Origin: an uncultured Clostridia bacterium
GTDB taxonomy: Bacteria; Bacillota; Clostridia; Christensenellales; Borkfalkiaceae
DNA length: 45,455 bases
Direction: 5' to 3'
Assembly (NCBI GenBank): GCA_947570625.1
Contig: CANOUP010000015.1
Coordinates: forward strand, 1 to 45,455
Numbering within the stretch: position 1 is the stretch's first letter; each line of letters starts with the position of its first letter. This document shows, piece after piece, positions 7,230 to 16,650 of the stretch. The notes below the pieces were generated by a model that saw only the letters and a list, made by a program, of their open reading frames with translations, searched no databases and was not told the DNA's origin. The position numbers and the translations under genes are program-made.

Positions 7230-7931
7230 ATGGCGCTCTGGATTATATTACTGATAACTATAATAACCGTATTCGTAGCAGTGCACGCCGTACTGTTGCC
7301 CAAACTGTTTTTAAAAGTAAGATACGCATATAAAAATATCCCCGACCGCGGTTTGAAAGTCGTCGACGAGGCAAACGGCAGAAGCATAGTTTACGAGCCC
7401 GACGAAAGCATAAAGGATTTTATAAACCAGTACATTGTTTCCGAGCGGGACGGAAAAAAGAGCTTTGTCTGCAAAATCGACGGCGACATACGATTTATCG
7501 ATTTCGACATCGTTCTTTTCAACGAAAAGGGCGTTTCGTTCAAGGTTTTAAACGTAAAGGAAATTATAAAGAACAAGGGCTATACGGAAGTTGTTCCCCT
7601 GCCCGACAAAACGGTATACGTTACGGTCGTGCTTAACAGGGTTAACGACTCTCACCGCGAAAACAGAGCTTCCAAACACGTCGTGTTGAAGGGCGTCGCG
7701 CTGTACATACTTTCCTGCGCGCTGATAGAAATACTCTGCGTTTTCGGCATTAAAGCCTGCATAGGCAAAATATACGGCGGACTGTTTTTCGAAAGCTTTA
7801 TGTACATAGCCGATACGTGGATTTTTACGGCGGTCGTCTGCGCGGGCGTAATTATTTTAAACGTGCTTTTCACCGTCGCGGTCGTGTTCATAAAAAAGAA
7901 AAACAAAAAGAAGGGGGAAGCAAATGGCTGA
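7230..7931 (+). CDS. Membrane protein with a beta-rich soluble domain, first gene of the operon
   Basis: This 233-residue protein has one N-terminal TM helix (~3-24), a soluble region (~30-150) and two C-terminal TM helices (~152-178 and ~195-222), ending in a lysine-rich tail. I do not recognise the family. The soluble region ('SERDGKKSFVCKI...VPLPDKTVYVTVVLNRV') resembles the N-terminal cytoplasmic domain of the next protein ('IRENGKKYLLIRF...ALPRMIEVEENCEDVKI'), so the two may share a domain. The longer frame beginning at 7128 is rejected because the promoter (7155-7183) lies inside it; ATG 7230 has an AGG a few bases upstream. The stop overlaps the next start by 8 bp, indicating translational coupling. 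Confidence 0.75.
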   Translation: MALWIILLITIITVFVAVHAVLLPKLFLKVRYAYKNIPDRGLKVVDEANGRSIVYEPDESIKDFINQYIVSERDGKKSFVCKIDGDIRFIDFDIVLFNEKGVSFKVLNVKEIIKNKGYTEVVPLPDKTVYVTVVLNRVNDSHRENRASKHVVLKGVALYILSCALIEILCVFGIKACIGKIYGGLFFESFMYIADTWIFTAVVCAGVIILNVLFTVAVVFIKKKNKKKGEANG

Positions 7932-10900
7932 TTACAACGTCGTTTCGAAGAGCGAATATCTTCACCCCCAAAACAATAACGCCGTGCCCGCGGACAGCTT
8001 TATGTTTATCCGCGAAAACGGAAAAAAGTATTTGCTTATCAGGTTCAAAAACGTCCGCAAGAGCCTTCTTACGGGGCTTAACCTCGAAATAACCCAGCTT
8101 GACGGGCGGGGAAAAACGCTTGCCGAAAAGAGCGTGAAGTACGGCAATCTTTCGGGAAAGGCGGGAAAGCTTTACGCGCTTCCGCGGATGATTGAGGTCG
8201 AAGAAAATTGCGAGGACGTAAAGATAAAAGTGTGCGAAGCGCTTTACGGTTCTTACGCGTACAGGATAGAAGGCGGGGAGGAGAAAGTCGGCTATATCGC
8301 GCCCTCCGAAAAGTTCGATATAGAAAACGCCGTCAACCAAATGCGTTGGGAAAACGTCAGCGTTTCCGAGCGCACGGTAAAAAAGAGAGTGCTTCTCGGT
8401 ATTTTCTCCTGCCTTTTAATCGTCTTGATGCTCGTCTTTACCTTCCTTCAACTTAAAAAGTTCGAGGACGGACGTGCGGTATTCCACTACAAAGGCGTGG
8501 AATATACGTTTGAAAACGGCGACACGGGCTACGGAACGGACATTTACGTTACGGGCTTCGGCGCAATGCGTTCGGACATACATATACCCGCCGAAATAGA
8601 CGGGCATACCGTAACGAAAATTTCAGACAATGCTTTCAGATTCAATACCGCAATCCGTTCGCTGACGGTAGAAGGCGATATACCCATAGGCAATAACGCT
8701 TTTTCGGGCTGTACGAATTTGAAAACGGTAAACATAGAAAATGTGCGCGATATCGGCATATCTGCATTTGCGGACTGTTCCGCGCTGACGTCGTTTAAGT
8801 CGGTCAACCTCGCTTCCGTCGGGAACGGAGCGTTTAAAAAATGCAACTCGCTGGTTTCCGTCGATATTTCTCACGACACGCAGAAGGTGCGCCTCGGCGG
8901 ACGGGTATTCTCGGACTGCCCGTCGCTTGCTTCCGTCAACATTGCGCAGACGGTTGTCTACCCCGAAGACTATTCTCTTTTCCGCGGTTCGGACAACGTA
9001 AAAGAGCTAAGACTCAAAAATTTCGAAAACGCGGTCGACGGCAGAAGCGCAAGGACGCTTGTAAGCCTGTTCGGCACAGCCGAAGGATACGGCAATAAAT
9101 TAAAGCTTGAAACGGTTGTTATAGAAAACCTCGAAGTTATCGGCGATAACTTTTTAAAGGGCGCGCCCGTCTTAAACTTCAAGGCGGAACGCCTTGCGGA
9201 AAGTAAAATAGGCAAAAGCGCGTTCGAGGGCACGCAACTGAAAAATTTAGAACTTCCCTTATCCGTGACGGAAGCGGGCGAAAGTTCGTTCCGCGATACT
9301 TTGCTCGAAAGCTTCGACGCGAGCGAGCTGACCGTCGCGGGCGACAATGCGTTTTCCGGAAGCGCCCTTAAATCGTTCAACGGCAGAACGCTGACCAATA
9401 TCGGCGCGAGCGCGTTCGCGGACTGTTCCGCGCTCGAATCGTTTACGTTCGGCGACGGGCTGTCGTTTATGGGCGCAAGCGCGTTCGAAAACTGCACGTC
9501 GCTTACCAAAGCCGTTTATCCACGCAATCTCGGTTTCGTACCGGTCAGGGCGTTTGCGGGCTGTACCTCGCTTAAAAATATCGGCTTAACCGAAAGCTCG
9601 GTCATAACAATAGGAGAAAGGGCGTTTGCGGGCTGCGCCTCGCTCGGCGAACTCAGTTTGCCGCAACAGCTTATAAGTCTTGACGAAGGCGCGTTCGAAA
9701 ACTGCGCGTCGCTTTCTTCGGTATCCTTCCCCGCAATTTCGGGTATGTTCGAAAAAATAGGCGGCAACGCTTTCAACGGCTGTTCGTCGCTTAAAGAAAT
9801 TGCCGTTCCCGACTGCGTCGCGGAAATAGGCAGGGGCGCTTTCGGCGGAACTTCGCTTGAAAAAATTTCCGTGCCCTTCATAGGCGGAAGCCGTGCGGAG
9901 AACACTTATTTAAGCTATATTTTCGGGTCTGCGCGATATACTGACGCAAAAGCATTTCCCGAAACTTTAAAATGCGTTCAGGTAACCGTTGATAAAAACA
10001 TACCCGATTACGCGCTGTACGGCTGTGCCTCGCTTGAAGAAATAATTTATCCCGAAAACGTTTCGGCGATAGGACGTGAAGCGTTCAGAAACTGCAAGTC
10101 CCTTAAAAGCATAACGGTGCCCGACAGCGTAAGCTCAATCGGCTTCGGCGCGTTTGCAAACTGCGACGGGATTACCGAATATACCGCGCCTTTCGCGGGC
10201 GGAAGCGCTTCGTCCAACGGCTTTTTGGGCTACGTATTCGGCGCAAACAGTTACGTCGAAATAGAAACGGCGCTAAAAAATAACCGTTATATTATCCCGA
10301 GGACGCTTGAAAAGGTCACTCTCACGGATACCGTGAATTTGCCGTCGGAAGCGTTCGGAAACTGTTATTTTATAAAGACGGTCGACCTTACGCCGTCATA
10401 CTCGCTTGTGTCGCTGGGCGCAAATTGCTTTTACAACTGCCAGTATCTCAAAGAGGTAAAACTTCCCGCAAGCCTTAAATCGATAGGCGCGCGCGCGTTC
10501 AATAACTGCATTAGGCTTGCCGAATTTACCGTGCCCGAAGGGGTGGAAGCGTTCGGCGCGGAAGTATTCATACAGTGCTACAAGCTTTACGAAATCTGGA
10601 ACCTGAGCGGTATAGACAGCAAAGTTATTCTCCAATCCGCGCCAAACTGTCTTAAAGTGCACGGCGCGCTCGGCGACGGTCTGGAAAAACTGTATGCGGA
10701 CGGGTTTACGATAGCGCGGAGCGATAAGCTTTTTTACCTTGTGGGTTACCCCGAAGGTGCGGTTAAACTCAGACTGCCTTCTACGGACTTCAATTACATA
10801 ATTTCCAATCACCTGTTCTACGGCGACGCGGAACTTAAAAACGTATATCTGCCCGCCTGCGTGTCAACGGCGGGAGTAAGCGCGTTTGCAAACTGCGTTT

Positions 10901-13302
10901 CGCTGGAATATGCGGAGTTTGCCGAAAGCCCTGCTTTTACGCGCATAAGTTCGAATATGTTCGAAGGGTGCGCAAGCCTTAAAGAAATAATTATTCCCGA
11001 AGGCGTTCTCGCCGTGGGAAGCGGCGCTTTTAAGGACTGCAAAGCCCTTTCAAAAGCAGAATTTTCGTCGGTCTTGACGGAAATAGAAAACAACGCGTTT
11101 TCGGGCTGTTCGGCGTTAAAGAGCATATATCTGCCCGAATCGGTACGCACGGTAGGGGCGGGCGCGTTCGAAAACTGCGCGTCGATGACGCTTGCGGAAT
11201 TTGCAAACGGAATCGAATACATCGGCGATAACGCATTTGCGGGATGCGAATTGCTCGAAGCAGTAAAAATCCCTTCTTCGCTTACATATCTTGGCGGTTA
11301 CGCGTTTGCAAACTGTACGGCGGTAAAGACGCTCGAAATAGAAGAGGGCTTGCTTGAAATCAAAGAATATACCTTCTACAACAACTTTTCGCTTACCGAC
11401 GTAAAGCTTGCCGACAGCATAACTTCAATCGGCGTCTTTGCGTTCGCGGGCGCGAATATCATGTATATCGACCTGCCCGAAAATTTAGTGCGTCTGGACG
11501 AATACGCGTTGGCGGGTAATATATTACTGCGGAGCGTATCTGTGTATTCCGCACTCGAAATCATTAATTCGGGCGCGTTCGAAAACTGTCCCAGGCTTTA
11601 CCTTATTTATAATATAGGCGGACTGCCTTTGAACGCGGGCTCTCCCTATTTAGGCAACATAGCGCGTAACGCGCGCGTAATAGCCGACTCTTTCGAATCC
11701 GCGGGCTATGCCGACGTTGACGGAATAACCTACCTGCGCGGAAACGGATACTGGCGCGCGGTTTGGTGTGACGAAAATATGTCTGTTATCGACTTGCGTG
11801 AATTTACGTGCGATAACGGCGAAACGGTAACTTCGTTTACAGTCGATTCCCAAGCGTTCGCCGGCAACCGGAACATAACAAGTTTGAATATCGGTTCTGC
11901 CGTAAGTTCTTTGGACGGCGGAGCGTTCAGCGGGTGCGCCAACCTTCAAAACGTCCTATTCGAGGACGGGCTTCTCGAAGCGCTGCCCGATAACGCTTTT
12001 ACGGACTGCTATTCGCTTCAAACGGTTACGGTAAGAAATACCGCTTTGAAAACGATAGGCGCATATGCTTTTTCGGGCTGTTCGTCGTTAGAAACTTTAA
12101 ACCTCTGCAAAGGACTTGAAAGAATAGGCGACAACGCGTTTTTCAACTGTTACAATTTAAGAAAGGTCGCATTGCCGGAAACCCTTATAGGCATAGGCGC
12201 AAGCGCGTTCTTCGGCTGTATTACGATACCCGAAATCGCCGTGCCTGCGTCGGTGAATGAAATAGGCGTGTACGCGTTCGCGTACTGCAACAATCTTACG
12301 GACGTAAAACTATCCGCGCTTGACGCAATTCCCGAAGGTTTGTTTGCGGGCTGTTTCGGTATCTTAAACATTTCCATACCCGAAAGCGCAACCGCGATAG
12401 GAGCGTCCGCTTTCGAAAACTGCTCGTCGGTAGAAAGCATTATCCTTCCTGAAAACTTACAGTCAATCGGCTTAAACGCTTTTTACGGCTGTACAAATTT
12501 GCTAGTCGTCTACAATTTAAGCGAACACATCAGGGTGACCGAACACGGCACCGATAACGGAATGGCGGGATATTACGCGGTTGCAGTGTTCACCGCGCTT
12601 GAACAAAAAGCCGATTTCGTTTCCGCAGGCGACTGCAATTTCGTGCGCGTAAACGGAGAGTGGTATCTTTACGGCTTCACGGGCGACAGATACGGTATAG
12701 CGTACCTGCCCGAAAGCTTCATATACGAAGGCGAAGAAATAACTTCGTACACGGTCAAAAATTATTCGTTCGCATACCTGTACGGAAGCATCGTCATACC
12801 CAAAGCCGTAAAGGCAATCGGTCCTTTCGCCTTCTTCGACGGCAACTATGCAAGCTTCGGAGTATATTACGGCGGAACGGCCGAGGAGTGGAAAGATATA
12901 GCGCCTCCTAATGTGACCGCTTCTACGCTGTATATTTACAAGGACTGCGTTCACAACGATTACGAGTGGACGTATGACGGTCGCGGAAAAGTTTCCGTAA
13001 ACAAAGACGTATATCCCTTCGACGTTATCGAGCGCGTTGACCCGACCTGCACGGAAACGGGTTATGAGGTGCACAAATGCAGTCATTGCGAATATACCTA
13101 TACGACGGTTTTGGAAGCGTCGGGACATTCGCAGGTGATAGATTATTATAAGGCTCCGACCTGCACAGAGGACGGTCTGACGGAGGGAAGCCACTGCGGA
13201 GTCTGCTGGGAAACGCTCAAAGAGCAGGAAGTTATTCCCGCGGAAGGGCACAGGTATGACGAGGACGGAACGTGCGCCGATTGCGGTGCGAAGAGAGAAT
13301 AG
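7924..13302 (+). CDS. Giant membrane-anchored BspA-like LRR_5 surface protein
   Basis: This is a 1792-residue protein. Residues 1-~155 form a soluble domain without signal peptide. One TM helix follows (~157-178, 'LLGIFSCLLIVLMLVFTFL'). The bulk (~200-1680) is more than forty LRR_5/BspA repeats of the kind 'IGDNAFAGCELLEAVKIPSSL'. The C-terminal ~110 residues contain Cys pairs ('CSHCEY', 'CGVCWE', 'CADCGA') between 'PTCTETGYEVHKC'-type segments, a Cys-rich tail seen on clostridial surface proteins. The expected topology is N-in/C-out (type II). LRR_5 proteins of this kind bind host or bacterial surfaces; here the N-terminal domain would face the cytosolic AAA+ proteins of the same operon. No LPXTG is present. 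The shared domain with the upstream protein suggests they act together (inference). Confidence 0.85.
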   Translation: MADYNVVSKSEYLHPQNNNAVPADSFMFIRENGKKYLLIRFKNVRKSLLTGLNLEITQLDGRGKTLAEKSVKYGNLSGKAGKLYALPRMIEVEENCEDVKIKVCEALYGSYAYRIEGGEEKVGYIAPSEKFDIENAVNQMRWENVSVSERTVKKRVLLGIFSCLLIVLMLVFTFLQLKKFEDGRAVFHYKGVEYTFENGDTGYGTDIYVTGFGAMRSDIHIPAEIDGHTVTKISDNAFRFNTAIRSLTVEGDIPIGNNAFSGCTNLKTVNIENVRDIGISAFADCSALTSFKSVNLASVGNGAFKKCNSLVSVDISHDTQKVRLGGRVFSDCPSLASVNIAQTVVYPEDYSLFRGSDNVKELRLKNFENAVDGRSARTLVSLFGTAEGYGNKLKLETVVIENLEVIGDNFLKGAPVLNFKAERLAESKIGKSAFEGTQLKNLELPLSVTEAGESSFRDTLLESFDASELTVAGDNAFSGSALKSFNGRTLTNIGASAFADCSALESFTFGDGLSFMGASAFENCTSLTKAVYPRNLGFVPVRAFAGCTSLKNIGLTESSVITIGERAFAGCASLGELSLPQQLISLDEGAFENCASLSSVSFPAISGMFEKIGGNAFNGCSSLKEIAVPDCVAEIGRGAFGGTSLEKISVPFIGGSRAENTYLSYIFGSARYTDAKAFPETLKCVQVTVDKNIPDYALYGCASLEEIIYPENVSAIGREAFRNCKSLKSITVPDSVSSIGFGAFANCDGITEYTAPFAGGSASSNGFLGYVFGANSYVEIETALKNNRYIIPRTLEKVTLTDTVNLPSEAFGNCYFIKTVDLTPSYSLVSLGANCFYNCQYLKEVKLPASLKSIGARAFNNCIRLAEFTVPEGVEAFGAEVFIQCYKLYEIWNLSGIDSKVILQSAPNCLKVHGALGDGLEKLYADGFTIARSDKLFYLVGYPEGAVKLRLPSTDFNYIISNHLFYGDAELKNVYLPACVSTAGVSAFANCVSLEYAEFAESPAFTRISSNMFEGCASLKEIIIPEGVLAVGSGAFKDCKALSKAEFSSVLTEIENNAFSGCSALKSIYLPESVRTVGAGAFENCASMTLAEFANGIEYIGDNAFAGCELLEAVKIPSSLTYLGGYAFANCTAVKTLEIEEGLLEIKEYTFYNNFSLTDVKLADSITSIGVFAFAGANIMYIDLPENLVRLDEYALAGNILLRSVSVYSALEIINSGAFENCPRLYLIYNIGGLPLNAGSPYLGNIARNARVIADSFESAGYADVDGITYLRGNGYWRAVWCDENMSVIDLREFTCDNGETVTSFTVDSQAFAGNRNITSLNIGSAVSSLDGGAFSGCANLQNVLFEDGLLEALPDNAFTDCYSLQTVTVRNTALKTIGAYAFSGCSSLETLNLCKGLERIGDNAFFNCYNLRKVALPETLIGIGASAFFGCITIPEIAVPASVNEIGVYAFAYCNNLTDVKLSALDAIPEGLFAGCFGILNISIPESATAIGASAFENCSSVESIILPENLQSIGLNAFYGCTNLLVVYNLSEHIRVTEHGTDNGMAGYYAVAVFTALEQKADFVSAGDCNFVRVNGEWYLYGFTGDRYGIAYLPESFIYEGEEITSYTVKNYSFAYLYGSIVIPKAVKAIGPFAFFDGNYASFGVYYGGTAEEWKDIAPPNVTASTLYIYKDCVHNDYEWTYDGRGKVSVNKDVYPFDVIERVDPTCTETGYEVHKCSHCEYTYTTVLEASGHSQVIDYYKAPTCTEDGLTEGSHCGVCWETLKEQEVIPAEGHRYDEDGTCADCGAKRE

Positions 13303-13310
13303 GTGAGAAA

Positions 13311-16300
13311 ATGCTGAAAAACCCCGACATAATCGAAAAACTCAATCCCGAAGCGAAAGCGTCGCTCATAGCCGACGGCAACGCGCTTTTCACGCAGGGT
13401 TATGTAAAGGCGGGAATACCGCGCGTTGCGGTTTCATCTGCGGACGAAGTCAACGAAAGCGAGGGCAATTTATATCCTTCTTTCAACGCGCTCGCAAATT
13501 CGTGGAATTCCGACCTTATGTCCGCCGTCGCCGAAGATTTGGCGGTGCGCACGAAATCGGAGGTACAGCTTCTTAAAACCCCGCCCTTGCGCGTTAAAAG
13601 CAATCCTTATACCGAGGGAGTTTCGGAGGACCCCTATCTCGTCCGCACGTACGCGTACAATATCTTAAAATCAATCCGCGAAGCAGGCGTTATGCCCTGC
13701 CTTTCGGGTATTGCGCTGAACGACGGCGATTTCAGATACCTCGACGCAAGAATGGATTTCGGCGCGGTACGCGACTACTTTTTAAGTCCTTACAAGGCGC
13801 TGTCCGCGCTGGACGAAGGCGTCGTCTGCTTAACAAACCGCAGTAAGCCGGAAGGCAGTTATGCGGAGGTCAACAGCGGAGCGCTTTCGAATATGCTTAC
13901 CGTCATTTCTGAAAAGAGAGGCGGTTACGTCCTGTGCGAGGGCGTCGACGGCGACTCGACGGTTAAGTCGGCGGTTAAATACACGCTTGCGCTGGGCGGA
14001 AACGCTTCGGCGATAACCCGGGCGGTCGCCAATTACGACTATATAAAAGAGAGCATAAACACGGGCGACGCTTCGGGCAACGACCTTGACTCGGCGTGCC
14101 GCGACTACACGGCTTTAAGCGCGTCCGCGGTCGACGAACTGTGCGATAAAGTAATAAGCTTTGCGCTCGACTGCAATAAAAGCGCGGTTAAAGGAACGCC
14201 CGACGACAACCTTGCTCTGACGGCTTCGCAGGAAAGCATAGTGCTTTTAAAGAACGAGGGAAGCGCGCTTCCGCTAAAAAAGAAGTGTAAAATAGCTATA
14301 ACCGGCGAGCCTGCGTTCCGGGAATACGGCGGACAAAGCTTTGCCGAATATATCGCGTCCGAAGGTTCGTTCGAAATTACGGGCACGTCGCGCGGTTACT
14401 CGTCATCGGAGGCGAGAAGCGAAAAGCTATTAAACGAAGCCCGCCTCGCCGTCAAGGGCGCGGACGCGGTAATCGTCTTTGTCGGCTTGAACGCGGAGGA
14501 CGGCGCCCGCAAATCGGTAAAGCTCCCCGCAAACAGGATTGCGCTTATCGACGCAATGAAACGGCTGGGCAAAAAAGTTATCGCCGTAATTGCGGAAGAG
14601 GGTTGCGTAGATACGGCTTTCGATACGTCGGTTTCGGCATTGCTTGTCGCGCCCCTCGGCGGTAAGCGCGCAAACGAAGCGCTTTCGGGCGTGCTCCGCG
14701 GTACGGTATGTCCTTCGGGCAGACTTGCGGAAACGTACTACGACGGCACGGACGAATATTTCGGAGCAATAAGGTCGCAGTTGAAAGCGGGCAAACGCAA
14801 GGCGGGCGGGTTCATAGGTTACCGCTACTACGATACGTCGGGCGAAAAAGTAAAGTATCCTTTCGGGTTCGGTCTTAGTTATACGTCATTTACGTATTCC
14901 AACTTAATCGTCAGCGGAAACAGCGCCGAAGTTACGGTGAAGAATACGGGCAAGTGCGAAGGCTCGGAAACCGTGCAGTTATACATAGGCAAAAATTCGT
15001 CCTGCGCAGTACGCCCCGTAAAGGAATTGAAGGGCTTTGCGAAAGTATTTTTAAAGCCGGGCGAAAGCAAGGTTGTAAAGTTCAACATAAACCCGAAGCT
15101 GTTGTCCGTGTACGATACGCAGACGGGCAGGAACACCGTCGAAAACGGCGAATACGCGCTGTATATCGCTTCTTCGGCAAGCAACGTCCGCCTTACCGCC
15201 AAAATGCAGGTCAAGGGCGAAACTCTTTCCGACGACGGCAAAAAGATAAAGGATTATATCCCCGACCGTACGGATATACTTTCGGGCGGATATATGCTCG
15301 GCGACGTAAAACTCGCAAAGGTCAGGGGTAAGGGCGCAATCGCGTCGGGCATTATCGCAATGATTACAGCCTTGCTCGGGGTCGGCGTACTTTTCGCATT
15401 ACACTATCTTGCCGTAATAGATATCAAAGAACATCTGTATCTTCAAATAATATTTTACGTGCTTTCGGGCTTGTTCGGGCTTAACCTGATAATTATGTTC
15501 ATAGGCGTCGGGTTGTACCGCAAGTCAAAAAAGCGTGCGGTAACGGTTCGGGCGAAGAGAAAATCCGCCCCCGTGCCTGCGCATCCGTTCGAAAAACTGT
15601 TCGAGAAAGAGTTTAAGGCGGAGGAAGAAATAATAACCGTCAAAGAGGAAACGCGCGAAGCGTTCGACGAAGAACAGGAAGCGCTAAGGCACATTGATCC
15701 GTCTTTTACCCTGAACACGGCGTGTTCGCAACTCGTTGCTTACTGTCTGTCCCGCGGTATAAACATAGACGCGCAGTCCGCGGCAAAGGTGCTCGCGTCG
15801 TTCGTTTCGTCAAGGTTAGTGATAATTAAAAGCAAAAACGCGCGTCTTTTGCCTGAGTTTTTAAGCGCGCTCAACGGCTATTTCGGAACGGAAGAATTTA
15901 TCGAAAGTTTTTCTGGCTGTAATTCGTTCGAGGACTTTACGGCTAAAACTTCACGCGCGGTTTTAAGCGCGAAAAACGCGCGCAAGGACGTGCACGTCGC
16001 TTCGCTTACCGATGTAAATGCAGACAATATCCGCGATATTCTGCTTCCCATGCTCAAATACGCGGTTTCTCCCGAAATACCCTGTTCGGTAAAGTACGGA
16101 TATGATTCTCAATTCGAAATAACTCCCAACGTCTGGTTCGTGCTCGCGCTCGCCGAGGGCGCGGCGGTTTCGGGCGACGACGTAATAATACTCAACTCCT
16201 CGGTTGCCGTCGACGTAAACATTTCCGAATGCGGGGCGGGCGAAGAGTGCGAAGTCAGGCATATAAGCTATTACCAGCTTGACAGATTTGCTTCGGAGAT

Positions 16301-16634
16301 TGCAAACAAATATCCCGTCGACGAAAACAGGCGCTGGAAGCGCGTAGACAAGTTCGAAAAATACGTAAACGCGCATACGCCCTATCATATAGGCAACAAA
16401 TCGTGGCTCCGCGCCGAACGCTTCGCGTCTTCGATGCTTGCGTGCGGAAGCGGACAGCCCGAAGCTTTGGATACGATGGTTGCGTCGGTACTGCTTCCGT
16501 CTGCCGTATGCCTGCTGAACGGCAAAATTTCTCCCGACGAGGACGGGCTTTCCGATGTGCTCGAAAGAATTTTCGGCGAGGACGGCGCGCAGGAGTGCAA
16601 AGAAGTTTTAAACTCACACGGACTTATCAATTGA
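13311..16634 (+). CDS. GH3-like pseudoenzyme with two TM helices and a degenerate AAA-like tail
   Basis: This is a 1107-residue protein. Residues ~1-320 align with the GH3 N-terminal barrel ('SEDPYLVRTYAYNI' near 104). The lysine-histidine pair of the KHF motif is replaced around 'MPCLSGIALND', and the nucleophile segment SDW is 'LCEGVDGD' near 206-214, so hydrolysis is unlikely. Residues ~307-500 match the GH3 C-terminal domain ('ESIVLLKNEGSALPL') and ~515-640 the Fn3-like domain ('FGFGLSYTSFTYSNL'). TM helices lie at ~678-700 and ~711-736. The tail (~780-1107) resembles the McrB-like domains encoded next door ('ITPNVWFVLALAEG' against 'LPKNMWFVGTANND') but lacks a Walker A. There is no signal peptide, so both soluble parts are probably cytoplasmic. 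ATG 13311 follows AGGTGA; an earlier in-frame start overlaps the upstream gene and is less likely. Confidence 0.7.
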   Translation: MLKNPDIIEKLNPEAKASLIADGNALFTQGYVKAGIPRVAVSSADEVNESEGNLYPSFNALANSWNSDLMSAVAEDLAVRTKSEVQLLKTPPLRVKSNPYTEGVSEDPYLVRTYAYNILKSIREAGVMPCLSGIALNDGDFRYLDARMDFGAVRDYFLSPYKALSALDEGVVCLTNRSKPEGSYAEVNSGALSNMLTVISEKRGGYVLCEGVDGDSTVKSAVKYTLALGGNASAITRAVANYDYIKESINTGDASGNDLDSACRDYTALSASAVDELCDKVISFALDCNKSAVKGTPDDNLALTASQESIVLLKNEGSALPLKKKCKIAITGEPAFREYGGQSFAEYIASEGSFEITGTSRGYSSSEARSEKLLNEARLAVKGADAVIVFVGLNAEDGARKSVKLPANRIALIDAMKRLGKKVIAVIAEEGCVDTAFDTSVSALLVAPLGGKRANEALSGVLRGTVCPSGRLAETYYDGTDEYFGAIRSQLKAGKRKAGGFIGYRYYDTSGEKVKYPFGFGLSYTSFTYSNLIVSGNSAEVTVKNTGKCEGSETVQLYIGKNSSCAVRPVKELKGFAKVFLKPGESKVVKFNINPKLLSVYDTQTGRNTVENGEYALYIASSASNVRLTAKMQVKGETLSDDGKKIKDYIPDRTDILSGGYMLGDVKLAKVRGKGAIASGIIAMITALLGVGVLFALHYLAVIDIKEHLYLQIIFYVLSGLFGLNLIIMFIGVGLYRKSKKRAVTVRAKRKSAPVPAHPFEKLFEKEFKAEEEIITVKEETREAFDEEQEALRHIDPSFTLNTACSQLVAYCLSRGINIDAQSAAKVLASFVSSRLVIIKSKNARLLPEFLSALNGYFGTEEFIESFSGCNSFEDFTAKTSRAVLSAKNARKDVHVASLTDVNADNIRDILLPMLKYAVSPEIPCSVKYGYDSQFEITPNVWFVLALAEGAAVSGDDVIILNSSVAVDVNISECGAGEECEVRHISYYQLDRFASEIANKYPVDENRRWKRVDKFEKYVNAHTPYHIGNKSWLRAERFASSMLACGSGQPEALDTMVASVLLPSAVCLLNGKISPDEDGLSDVLERIFGEDGAQECKEVLNSHGLIN

Positions 16635-16650
16635 CCCCGCGAGGTAACAT

